From NCBI RefSeq assembly GCF_036178145.1, contig NZ_CP108067.1, positions 2,976,001 through 3,040,000 on the forward strand: a stretch of DNA of 64,000 nucleotides, written 5' to 3'. This stretch comes from Streptomyces sp. NBC_00273 (GTDB lineage Bacteria > Actinomycetota > Actinomycetes > Streptomycetales > Streptomycetaceae). Shown in pieces: positions 8,106 to 15,738 of the stretch. The position numbers were made by a program, and so were the translations under genes. Positions within the stretch are counted from its first letter, which is position 1. Every line of letters begins with the position of its first letter. Under the pieces are notes generated by a model that worked only from the letters and a program-made list of their open reading frames with translations, ran no database searches and had not been told where the DNA came from.

Positions 8106-9239
8106 ATGAGCACCACGTCCCACGCCCGTGCCCGCCGCCGGGACCGCCGGGTCTATCTGCACAGCCGTCCCGTGCTGTTCGGGCTGCTCGCCGCCACCCG
8201 CGGGCGTCCGGTGCGCCGGCTCGGCCGGACCCTGCTGGTGCACGGTCCGGAGGCCTACCGGGAGGCGCTGACCCGGCTGCCGCTCGACCGCACGGCGGCC
8301 GGTACGACGGGCGCCGCCGCGCGGACGGCGCTGCGCGACGGCGGGGGCGGGGCCGGGGGCGTGCACGGGGGTGTGCTGTTCGACCAGGAGGGCGGCGGGC
8401 ACCGGGCGGACCGGCGGGGCCTCGCGGGCTCGCTGGGCAGTGCCGGGGTCGAGGATCTCCGTTCGATCTGGCGACCGTTGCTCGTACGCCGTCTCGCGCC
8501 GCTGGACCGGGGCGGCGAGGTGGACCTCGTCGACCTCGCGCGCGAGCTCTCCGGGTCGGTGGTGTGCGCCCTGCTGGGGTCCGGCGCCGACCCGCGGGCG
8601 GTCGCCGGGGCCGCGGCCGAAGCAGCGGCCGCCTCCGTACGCAGCCATCTGCCGGGGCCGCGCCGCCCGCGCGCCGAGGCCGCCGCGGCCCGCGCCGCCG
8701 ACCGGCTCCGCCTGCTCCTGGGTCCCGCCGGCGAGGCCCTGCCGGCGATGGTGGCGGTGGCCGCCGTCAACACCACCGTCGCCGCGCTGCCCAGGGCGGT
8801 GGCCTGGTGCGCCGACGCGGGGCTGTGGCAGCAGGCCGCCGACGAGGCCCTGCGGCCGGTGCTCGCCGACGAGCTGCTGCGGGTCACCGCGGCCTCGCCG
8901 CTGCTGCCCCGGGTGGCCGCGGCGGACGGCGCCGTCGGCGGCTGCCCGGTGCGCGGCGGCGACCGGCTGCTGCTGGTCGCCCGGCACGCGGCCGGGGCGC
9001 ACCACCGCGACCCGGACCCGCTGCGGCCCGCCGGCCCGGCCGTGGACCGGCTGGTGTTCGGCGTCGGACCGCACGCGTGTCCCGGGGCTCGGCTGGCCCG
9101 GGCCCAACTGGCGGACGTCCTCGGTGCGCTGGCCCCGTACCGGCCGGTGGTGACGCGGGCCCGGGTGGACCGGGGGGCGGCGCTGCCCGGCTGGCGCGTA
9201 CTCACCGTACGGGCCGGGGTCTGCGGGGCCGGGGCGTGA
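8106..9239 (+). CDS. short divergent cytochrome P450
   Basis: A 377-residue P450. The haem loop FGVGPHACPGARLARAQ (ligand Cys325) and an ExxR at 256-259 (ELLR) are clear. The I-helix, normally AGxDTT, reads AAVNTT near 219-224, so the acid residue that feeds protons to oxygen is replaced by Asn. The N-terminal half is short and rich in Gly and Ala. ATG 8106 is chosen from GGAGGT at 8089-8094. It overlaps the reductase gene (GTGA) and is probably part of the preceding operon, oxidising its lipid product. The altered I-helix suggests peroxide use or a non-hydroxylating reaction (inference). Confidence 0.75.
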   Translation: MSTTSHARARRRDRRVYLHSRPVLFGLLAATRGRPVRRLGRTLLVHGPEAYREALTRLPLDRTAAGTTGAAARTALRDGGGGAGGVHGGVLFDQEGGGHRADRRGLAGSLGSAGVEDLRSIWRPLLVRRLAPLDRGGEVDLVDLARELSGSVVCALLGSGADPRAVAGAAAEAAAASVRSHLPGPRRPRAEAAAARAADRLRLLLGPAGEALPAMVAVAAVNTTVAALPRAVAWCADAGLWQQAADEALRPVLADELLRVTAASPLLPRVAAADGAVGGCPVRGGDRLLLVARHAAGAHHRDPDPLRPAGPAVDRLVFGVGPHACPGARLARAQLADVLGALAPYRPVVTRARVDRGAALPGWRVLTVRAGVCGAGA

Positions 9240-10156
9240 TCGCGGTCACGGGCGCGAGCGGCTTCTGCGGCGGGCACGTCGCGCGGGCCGCAGCGGCGGC
9301 CGGGGCCGAGGTGGTGTGCCTGGGCCGTAGGCCGGGCCCGGTGGGCACGCACCGCTTCTGGGACGCCGCCGCGGAACTGCCTGACCTGGCGGGCGTGGAC
9401 CTGGTGGTGCACTGCGCGGCGGCCGTCGGCGATCCGGCCCCCGGCTCGCGGGCCGCGGCGCTGATGCGCGCGGTCAACGTGGACGGCACCGAGCGGCTGC
9501 TCGAAGCGGCGGGCGGGCGGCCCGTGGTGTGGGTGAGCAGTGCGAGCGTCTACGATCCGCGGCCGGGCCGCGGCCTGGTCGACGAGGAACATCCGCGCGC
9601 CGGGCAGTTGAACGCCTACGGCCGGACGAAGGCGGCGGGCGAGGCCCTGGCGCTGGCCGCCGGGGCGGTGGTGCTGCGCCCCCGGGCCGTCTACGGGCCG
9701 GGCGACACCACGCTGCTGCCCCGGCTGCTCTCCCGGGTCCGGGCGGGCACCCTGCTGCTGCCCGGCCCGGACGTGACGCTCAGCCTCACCGCGGTGGAGA
9801 ACCTGACGCGGGCCTGCCTGGCGGCGGCGGCTTGGGCGCCGGGCGCGTACAACATCGCCGACGGGGAGCCGTACGGCCGTGACGCGGCGGTCCGCGCGGT
9901 CCTGCGCGCCCACGGCGTCCGGGCCCGGATCCGGCACCTCCCGCTGCCGGTGGCCGCCGCGGCGGCCCGGGTCGCGGAGGCCGTGGCGGCGGTGGCCGGG
10001 GCGGAGCCGGCCCTCAGCCGCTACGCGGTGGACCAGCTCGCCCACCCGGTGGTCCTGGACCTCACCCGGGCCCGGGCCCAGGGCTGGGCCCCGCACCGGA
10101 ACCTGGCGGACCACCTGGCCTCGGTGACCGGGGCCCGGTCGGGGCTCAGCCGCTGA
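9236..10156 (+). CDS. NAD(P)-dependent epimerase/dehydratase-type reductase (OleD-like)
   Basis: A 306-residue extended short-chain dehydrogenase: TGASGFCGGHVA nucleotide-binding loop at residues 5-16, WVSSASVYD, and a catalytic YGRTK (YxxxK). The family includes 3-beta-hydroxysteroid dehydrogenases and OleD, which reduces 2-alkyl-3-ketoacids made by OleA. With a condensing enzyme and adenylating ligase upstream, an OleD role is the simplest reading. GTG 9236 overlaps the P450 stop. The 3' end overlaps the convergent cvnD gene by 11 bases, so little room remains for a terminator. Confidence 0.82.
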   Translation: MIAVTGASGFCGGHVARAAAAAGAEVVCLGRRPGPVGTHRFWDAAAELPDLAGVDLVVHCAAAVGDPAPGSRAAALMRAVNVDGTERLLEAAGGRPVVWVSSASVYDPRPGRGLVDEEHPRAGQLNAYGRTKAAGEALALAAGAVVLRPRAVYGPGDTTLLPRLLSRVRAGTLLLPGPDVTLSLTAVENLTRACLAAAAWAPGAYNIADGEPYGRDAAVRAVLRAHGVRARIRHLPLPVAAAAARVAEAVAAVAGAEPALSRYAVDQLAHPVVLDLTRARAQGWAPHRNLADHLASVTGARSGLSR

Positions 10157-10745
10157 CGCCCGCCGGGGCCTGCGCCTTGGCGATGAGCAGGTCGAGCAGG
10201 GCGAGCAGGGAGCCGCGGACGTCCGTACGGGAGCGTGCGTCGAGCATGAGGACGGGCGTGTTCGGATCCCGCAAGTGCAGCGCCGCTGCGATCTCCTCGG
10301 CGGTGTAGGGCTGTTCGCCGTGGAAGCAGTTCGCGCCGACCACGAAGGGCAGTCCGCGGCTCTCGAAGAAGTCCACGGCCGGGAAGCTGCGGTCGAGGCG
10401 GCGGGTGTCGACCAGCACGATCGCTCCGAGCGCCCCGTTCAGCAGGTCGTCCCACATGAACCAGAAGCGTTCCTGGCCGGGGGTACCGAACAGGTAGAGG
10501 ACCACACCGGCGTCGGTGAGGGTGAGCCGGCCGAAGTCCATCGCCACGGTGGTCACCGTCTTGGACTCGATGCCGTCGAGATCGTCGATGCCGATACCGG
10601 CGGACGTCAGCTGTTCCTCCGTGCGCAGCGGCTCGATCTCGGAGATCGTCTCCACCAGGGTCGTCTTCCCGACCCCGAACCCACCGGCGACGAGGATCTT
10701 GACCGGGGCCGGTTCCTGCGGGGCGGTCGTGTCATATCCGGGCAA
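10146..10745 (-). CDS. cvnD: conservon GTP-binding protein CvnD
   Basis: A 199-residue Ras-like GTPase of the conservon type: P-loop GGFGVGKTTLVE, switch region TVTTVAMDFGR, a G3-like FGTPGQERF and VLVDTRR. In Streptomyces conservons CvnD acts downstream of the CvnA sensor with CvnB and CvnC in a membrane signalling complex. Its start is a TTG at 10745 (reads MPGYDTTAP) with AGGGA upstream, overlapping the end of the DUF742 gene by 14 bases. The C-terminus is encoded opposite the end of the reductase gene. Confidence 0.9.
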   Translation of the reverse strand: MPGYDTTAPQEPAPVKILVAGGFGVGKTTLVETISEIEPLRTEEQLTSAGIGIDDLDGIESKTVTTVAMDFGRLTLTDAGVVLYLFGTPGQERFWFMWDDLLNGALGAIVLVDTRRLDRSFPAVDFFESRGLPFVVGANCFHGEQPYTAEEIAAALHLRDPNTPVLMLDARSRTDVRGSLLALLDLLIAKAQAPAGVSG

Positions 10746-11106
10746 GGCTGTCCCTGATTCTCATGAGCAGGTGGACGTCGGTGGTCTCGGCGACCGCCAG
10801 GGGCGGTCGGTGGTGGATCAGCCCGCGGTCGGCGAGTTCGCCGAGGAGCAGCGTCATCGGGGTGAGGCGGATGTGCATCCGGGCCGCTATCTCGGCGACC
10901 GCCCGCCCGCCCGGCGGCGCGCACATGGCGAGGATCTCCTGCCACTCGGTGGGCAGGGTCCCGTCCACTTCGCCGTCGGTCGCCGCCGTGATGGTGGTGT
11001 CCATGGTGAGGACGCTGTGCGCGGCGGCCGTACGCCCGTCGGTCAGGGCGTACAGCCGCGTCCGGCGGCGGCCCGGGGGCTGCGGCTGTGGCTCGTCCTG
11101 CGGCAT
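10732..11106 (-). CDS. cvnC: conservon DUF742 protein CvnC
   Basis: A 124-residue DUF742 protein with the typical RTRLYALTDGRT beginning and a winged-helix-like middle (VAEIAARMHIRLTPMTLLLGELADRGL). Start ATG 11106 shares one base with the stop of the roadblock gene (TAATG), and the end overlaps cvnD. In conservons this small protein interacts with the GTPase and roadblock partners. No membrane segment is seen. Confidence 0.9.
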   Translation of the reverse strand: MPQDEPQPQPPGRRRTRLYALTDGRTAAAHSVLTMDTTITAATDGEVDGTLPTEWQEILAMCAPPGGRAVAEIAARMHIRLTPMTLLLGELADRGLIHHRPPLAVAETTDVHLLMRIRDSLARI

Positions 11107-11522
11107 TACGCGGACGGCTGGCCGCGCTCGGGGGTGCCCAGCCACTCGCCGAGCGCCTGGGCGGTCCGTACGGCCTCGCCGCCCAGCTCGCCGAGCCGCG
11201 CCTTGCGGGAGGTCACCACGATGAGCGTGCTGCCCTCGCCGCATCCGACGATGCAGAGGTACCGGTCGTCCATCTCGACCAGTTGGCGGATGACGCGACC
11301 GCCGTCGATCTCCCGGGATATCGCCTTCATGGTGGACGCGATGCCGGAGGCCGCGGCCGCCATGCGCTCGGCCTGGGGCTCGTCGAGCAGGTAGGCGCTG
11401 AGCTTGATGCCGTCGTTGGAGAGCAGCACGGCTCCCTGGACGCCGGCGATTCTGCTCAGGTTGTTGTCGAGGACGCTGTAGATCGCGTCGTTGGATGCCG
11501 TGGTGTTCGGTGAGGTGGTCAT
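11106..11522 (-). CDS. cvnB: conservon roadblock/LC7 protein CvnB
   Basis: A 138-residue roadblock/LC7 domain protein (IAGVQGAVLLSNDGIKL, AAAASGIASTMKAISREID, STLIVVTSRKARLGELG). Such proteins regulate or scaffold the small GTPase of the same conservon. Start ATG 11522 overlaps the stop of the sensor kinase gene by four bases (ATGA), which shows translational coupling across cvnA-B-C-D. Confidence 0.92.
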   Translation of the reverse strand: MTTSPNTTASNDAIYSVLDNNLSRIAGVQGAVLLSNDGIKLSAYLLDEPQAERMAAAASGIASTMKAISREIDGGRVIRQLVEMDDRYLCIVGCGEGSTLIVVTSRKARLGELGGEAVRTAQALGEWLGTPERGQPSA

Positions 11523-13903
11523 GGCTGATCCCGTCGGAGCTCTTCTTCCACTGTCTGGGTCCCCTGTTCGTAGTCCGCCCAGGCATCGGCCACCTCTTCG
11601 GGTGTCGCGGTGTCGGGCCGGACGACGCTTTCCTGCGCGCGGGGCTCGCGCAGCTGTTCGGCGATGTGGGTCTGCGGGACGCGCTCGGGGAGGGCCGGGC
11701 GGACCGCGGGTGCGGGTACGAGTGCGGGCACGAGCACGGCTGCGGGTGCTGCGGGCACGGCCGCGGGTGCCTTCGTACGGCGGCTCGGCAGCCCGGCGCT
11801 GGTGCGCACGACTGGCTCGGGCTCCGGGGCGGGCTCGGGGTCCGGAGCGGGCTCGGGCTCGGGTGCCGCGGGCAGGCTCGGCACGGAGGCGGCCAGGGCC
11901 AAGGTCGGGGCCGGGGCCGGTGCCGGGAGCAGCTCCAGGACCCGGGCCTGCGGCTCGATCTCGCGGGGGGCCTGCGCGTCGGTCGCCACCAGCAGCTGCC
12001 TGGGCAGGATCACCACCGCCGAGGTGCCCCCGTACACCGAGCGGCGCAGGGTGACGGTCGCGCGGAGCTGGTCGGCGAGGTGCCCGACCACGAAGAGGCC
12101 GAGCCGGTGCGCGTTCTGCGCCAGCACGGAGTACGGCGGGGCCTCGTGCAGGCGCCCGTTCATCTCCTCGTAGCGCTCGGGGCTCACGCGCGGCCCGCGG
12201 TCCTCGATCTCGACCGACAGCCCGTCCGTCACCAGTTCGGCGCGGATGACCACTTTGGACTTCGGCGGGGAGAACCGGGTGGCGTTGTCCAGCAGCTCCG
12301 CGAGCAGGTGGCTGATCTGGCTGATCGCGCTCGGTTCGACGCTGGTCTCGTCCAGGGCCTGCCGCTCGATGCGCCGGAAGTCCTCGACCTCCGCGGCCGC
12401 TTCGCGCAGCAGGTCGGCGACGCGCATGGGCTCGGTGTGCGGGTCGGGGACCTCGCCGCCCGCCAGGATGAGCAGGTTCTCGATCTGCCGGCGCATGCCG
12501 ACCGTCAGTTGGTCGGCCCGCATCAGCTCGGCGAGCAGTGCCTCGTCGTGGCCGAAGGTGTCCTGGAGGTCCTCGGTGAGGCTCAGCTGGCGGCTGACCA
12601 GGTTTCCGGTGCGCGAGGCGATGCCCGAGGCGAAGAGGCCGAACCCGTGGCGCTCGGCGGCGAGCTCGCGGTGTCCGTCGACGGACACCGCCACGGCCCG
12701 GGCGAAGGCGTCGCTGATGCGCCCGACCTCGTCCCGGTCCCCGCTCACCCTCGGCAGGGCGTCGGGGTCCACGGACTGACCGCGCTGGAGCCGGGCGACG
12801 ACCTCGGGAAGGGTCTCCTCGGCGACGGTCACCGTGCGTTCGTGCAGGTCGTTCAGGCGGCGGAGCACCGACCGGGTGGTGAAGACGACCACGATCACGA
12901 CGGCCAGCAGTCCGCCGGCGCTGCCCCCGATCAGCCAGGCGACCTCGGCCTGCAGGTCGTCGGCCTTGGCCTCGCCGCGGGCGAGCACCGAACGCGCCAG
13001 GTCGATGTTGAGCGTGGTCATCTGCACCGAGAAGGTCGCGTGCGCGGCGGACCAGCCGCGGGTCTCGGCGGGGAGCCTGATGCCCGTGGCGATGTCCTTG
13101 TGCCCGGAGAGGACCGCGCTCTCGATGCGCGTCTTGGTCTGCCACTCCGTGGAGCCGACGACCCGCTCGTAGGACCGCTGGTCCCGGACCGTCAGGTGCG
13201 GCACGATCAGCGCCTCGTGGAGGTACCGCTGGGCGCCCAGGGCACTGACGAACTGGTCGTAGCCGACGTAGCTCAGGTCCCCGGACGGCCCGGCCAGGGC
13301 CAGGACGGTGTCCTCGCGCGCCACCATCTCGGTGGCCTGGAGCATGGACACCACGGGACGGCTCGCCTGGGCGAGTTCGGCGTCCTCCGCGTGGCTGAAC
13401 TCCTGCTGGTAGACCTGGATGACCTTGCCGATCACATCGGAGTAGTAGGCCAGGGTGCTGTCGGCGGAGCCGCTGCGGGTGTCCGCGCGTTGCCGGTGGC
13501 CGTCCAGCTTCTCCAGCAGCCGGGTCACGTCCACGAAGGACCGCGAGGGATCGACCGCGAATCGACGGAACTCGGCCGCGGCCAGGTCCGTGGCATCGCG
13601 GCGGGCGCGCAGTTCGCCCTCGGATCCGTCGGCGCCCGCCCACCGGGCGGCGGTCGCCGTCCGCTCGGCCTGCATGTCGATCATGAGCGTGTAGAGCGGG
13701 GCGCCGACCTGTTCGGCGGCGGCCACGTCGGACCGCAGCTTTTCCGCCTGGGCCAGCAACCGCTCCGCGGTCACCGTCACTTGGGTGCCCATCGCGACGG
13801 TGGGGACCACCGCCAGCCAGATCAGCAGGGTGCGCAGACGCACGGTACGCCGCCGACGGGTCGTCGACTGCCGTCGTATGCCTTCGGGTTCTATGGGAGA
13901 CAT
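11519..13903 (-). CDS. cvnA: conservon sensor histidine kinase-like protein CvnA
   Basis: About 794 residues. The order is: basic N-terminus, TM helix near 20-42 (LIWLAVVPTVAMGTQ), extracellular nitrate/nitrite-sensor-like helical domain (~50-315), a second TM with GGLLAVVIVVVF, HAMP, a helical segment, a GHKL ATPase domain with ELLDNATRFSPP and IEDRGPRVSP, and a long Ala/Pro/Glu-rich tail with EPEPAPDPEPAPEPEP. It starts the conservon and is transcribed away from the gene at 14108. ATG 13903 (GAGGA just upstream) is preferred over an in-frame ATG at 13951 with no ribosome site. The tail is probably disordered. The ligand is unknown. Confidence 0.9.
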   Translation of the reverse strand: MSPIEPEGIRRQSTTRRRRTVRLRTLLIWLAVVPTVAMGTQVTVTAERLLAQAEKLRSDVAAAEQVGAPLYTLMIDMQAERTATAARWAGADGSEGELRARRDATDLAAAEFRRFAVDPSRSFVDVTRLLEKLDGHRQRADTRSGSADSTLAYYSDVIGKVIQVYQQEFSHAEDAELAQASRPVVSMLQATEMVAREDTVLALAGPSGDLSYVGYDQFVSALGAQRYLHEALIVPHLTVRDQRSYERVVGSTEWQTKTRIESAVLSGHKDIATGIRLPAETRGWSAAHATFSVQMTTLNIDLARSVLARGEAKADDLQAEVAWLIGGSAGGLLAVVIVVVFTTRSVLRRLNDLHERTVTVAEETLPEVVARLQRGQSVDPDALPRVSGDRDEVGRISDAFARAVAVSVDGHRELAAERHGFGLFASGIASRTGNLVSRQLSLTEDLQDTFGHDEALLAELMRADQLTVGMRRQIENLLILAGGEVPDPHTEPMRVADLLREAAAEVEDFRRIERQALDETSVEPSAISQISHLLAELLDNATRFSPPKSKVVIRAELVTDGLSVEIEDRGPRVSPERYEEMNGRLHEAPPYSVLAQNAHRLGLFVVGHLADQLRATVTLRRSVYGGTSAVVILPRQLLVATDAQAPREIEPQARVLELLPAPAPAPTLALAASVPSLPAAPEPEPAPDPEPAPEPEPVVRTSAGLPSRRTKAPAAVPAAPAAVLVPALVPAPAVRPALPERVPQTHIAEQLREPRAQESVVRPDTATPEEVADAWADYEQGTQTVEEELRRDQP

Positions 13904-14107
13904 CGGTCCTCGCGAGCGGGGGACGGCGGGAGGCCGATCATAACCAGACATGGCGGAGATTCGGATAGGTGTCTTCGGACCCCGAAACCTGCTAGTTCCG
14001 GGAAATCATCGCAGGCCAGAGATCGGATCGGAATCGAACTGCGACGTACTCGACACCAAGGCCGCCGCCTCGGGTTGCGGCCGCTGGTTAACCGGTGGAG
14101 GTCACGG

Positions 14108-15505
14108 GTGTCCGGTGGCAGGGTGAGGCCCATGCCGTCGCACCGTGCCGAGCAGTTGGTTCGCGAGTTGCACGCCTCGCTGGGGCTCCGCAGACGCCCC
14201 GAGGACATCGCCCAGCTGATCCAGGATTTGTTCGCCGCCCGTCAGGTCGCTCCCGATCCCGCCACCGCCGAGGCCCTGGAGAAGGCCTCCCAGTACTCCC
14301 TGCGCAGGATCTGGCACGGATACACCTCCATGCTCGAGGAGTTCGCCGCGCCGGTCGGCGCGCAGCGCCAGCTCGCCCGCGCCACGGCACTGTTCGCGTC
14401 CGTTCCCGAACTCCCCGAAGGGGCCGGGGACGATCCCGTCGAGATCGAGGCGGTCATCCGCCGGGCCGGCGAGGAGATCCACCGCCGGTACGGGGAGAAC
14501 GACTTCGGCCTGGACCGGCTGAACCGGATGGAGCGGGACGAAGCCGGCATCGGCGAACTGTCCAAGCGTCAGTACAACAAGCGGTTCCGGCTCCTGCGGC
14601 GGATGGAGGCCAAACTGGCTCGGCTCCTCCACGAACAACGCCGCCGCGAGGTCACGATGACCGGCAAGGGCGCGTTCGCGCACACGCTGTCGTACGAGGC
14701 GTTCGGCGCGGACCCCGACACCGCCGCGTTCATCGCGTACCTCACCGCCCGCGCCCACATGCGCAGCGTCTTCACCAACACCAAGCAGCGCCGACCGTAC
14801 GACGAGGTCGCCGACGCGCTCCTGGGGCGCCTGCGCGCGGCGCCCGAACGGACCGACTGGTACGCCGTGGCACACGTCCACCCGACCCGCGAGGTGCTCG
14901 GGCACCTGTCCGACCAGGAGCTGATCCGGCTGCTGGTGCGGTGGAACCGCTTCCTGCGCGAGGTGGCCGAGCTGCTGGAGGACGCGTGGAACCGCTCCGG
15001 CTTCGAGGCGACGAGCATGGTGGTGCGGCGGGGCGACGACTCCTCGACGTGGAACCAGGCGGCGCAGGCCTGGGGCACCGCCCGCGCGCACTGGTTCGCC
15101 CTGATGAGCGAGCTGGGCCAGGAGGAGGTCCTGGACCGCGTCTGCCCGGGCAAGGTCCCGCGGCTGATGGCGGCCGACGTGGCCGCCTGGCACCGCAGGA
15201 GCGGCGGCGGGCTGCACCCCGACACGTACGTGTGGGCGGATCTGCCCCGGCCCTGGGAGGTCCTGCGGGGCGAGGCGGAATGCACGCGCTCGCTGGTGGA
15301 GGCGGCCTGCGCCCGGCACGGCGTGGACCCGGTGGCGGGCGGCTGGACCGCACCCCGCCCGACGGCGGAGGCCGTCCGGTTCCAGCGCACGCCGGAGTTG
15401 GTGCACGGCGTGGCCGTCGCCGACCCGCTGATGGCGAGCGCGATGCGGTCGGCGGGGGTGTTCTCGGGCCGCGGCAAGCGCGCGGCGGCCGAGGAATGGC
15501 TGTGA
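14108..15505 (+). CDS. conserved hypothetical protein, ~465 residues
   Basis: The family was not recognised. The protein is soluble and largely helical, with no signal peptide or TM segment. Notable parts are an N-terminal RAEQLVRELHASLG, a charged helical middle (NRMERDEAGIGELSKRQYNK, then RLLRRMEAKLARLLHEQRRRE) likely to form a coiled coil, and a C-terminal part rich in Trp and His. GTG 14108 is favoured because GGAGGT lies six bases upstream; GTG 14123 and ATG 14132 are alternatives. It is divergent from cvnA and followed 60 bases later by a tRNA-like element on the same strand, so a functional link to that RNA is possible but unproven. Confidence 0.7.
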   Translation: MSGGRVRPMPSHRAEQLVRELHASLGLRRRPEDIAQLIQDLFAARQVAPDPATAEALEKASQYSLRRIWHGYTSMLEEFAAPVGAQRQLARATALFASVPELPEGAGDDPVEIEAVIRRAGEEIHRRYGENDFGLDRLNRMERDEAGIGELSKRQYNKRFRLLRRMEAKLARLLHEQRRREVTMTGKGAFAHTLSYEAFGADPDTAAFIAYLTARAHMRSVFTNTKQRRPYDEVADALLGRLRAAPERTDWYAVAHVHPTREVLGHLSDQELIRLLVRWNRFLREVAELLEDAWNRSGFEATSMVVRRGDDSSTWNQAAQAWGTARAHWFALMSELGQEEVLDRVCPGKVPRLMAADVAAWHRRSGGGLHPDTYVWADLPRPWEVLRGEAECTRSLVEAACARHGVDPVAGGWTAPRPTAEAVRFQRTPELVHGVAVADPLMASAMRSAGVFSGRGKRAAAEEWL

Positions 15506-15565
15506 CTCCCGGGCCACGAAATCCCGTTGACCCGGGAGGCGTGGCGTGCGGATGATCGGGGCGGC

Positions 15566-15638
15566 GGCGAGGAAGCTCTGTGGAGGAGCGCCCGGCTCGA
15601 CTTCCGGGTGGACGTAGGTTCGAATCCTGCCCTCGCCG
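15566..15638 (+). tRNA. noncanonical tRNA-like cloverleaf
   Basis: The segment folds as a full cloverleaf. Acceptor stem GGCGAGG (15566-15572) pairs with CCTCGCC (15631-15637), then a discriminator G. D-arm is GCTC/GAGC around TGTGGAG. The anticodon stem CCCGG/CCGGG encloses CTCGACTT, eight bases rather than seven. The T-arm is GTAGG/CCTGC with the classic TTCGAAT loop. Acceptor pairing extends three more pairs outward to a perfect 10 bp (15563-15572 with 15631-15640). The usual U8 and A14 are missing (AA at 8-9) and CCA is not encoded. With U33 at 15597 the anticodon would read CGA, but no long serine-type variable arm exists. It may be a real unusual tRNA, a pseudo-tRNA or a regulatory mimic. 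Confidence 0.5.
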
Positions 15639-15738
15639 CCCTCACCTGCTTCGCGCCGGTCCAGGCCCGGGCCATGGCCGCCGCCCCCGGCAGCCGCCCG
15701 GGACCCTGAGCCCGGGTCCTTCGGGTCGAGGTGGCGGA

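Noticed and set aside
8106-9239. P450 as the conservon P450 (cvnE)
   Set aside because: Some conservons carry a P450, but this gene is on the opposite strand and overlaps the reductase of the lipid-type operon.
11495-14107. Very long plus-strand open frame running into the gene at 14108
   Set aside because: It is antisense to cvnA and cvnB and has no motif; only the part after 14108 has a ribosome site and sensible protein.
15669-15730. Inverted repeat GGACCC / GGGTCC after the tRNA-like element
   Set aside because: Only six pairs and embedded in generally GC-rich DNA; too weak to call a terminator.
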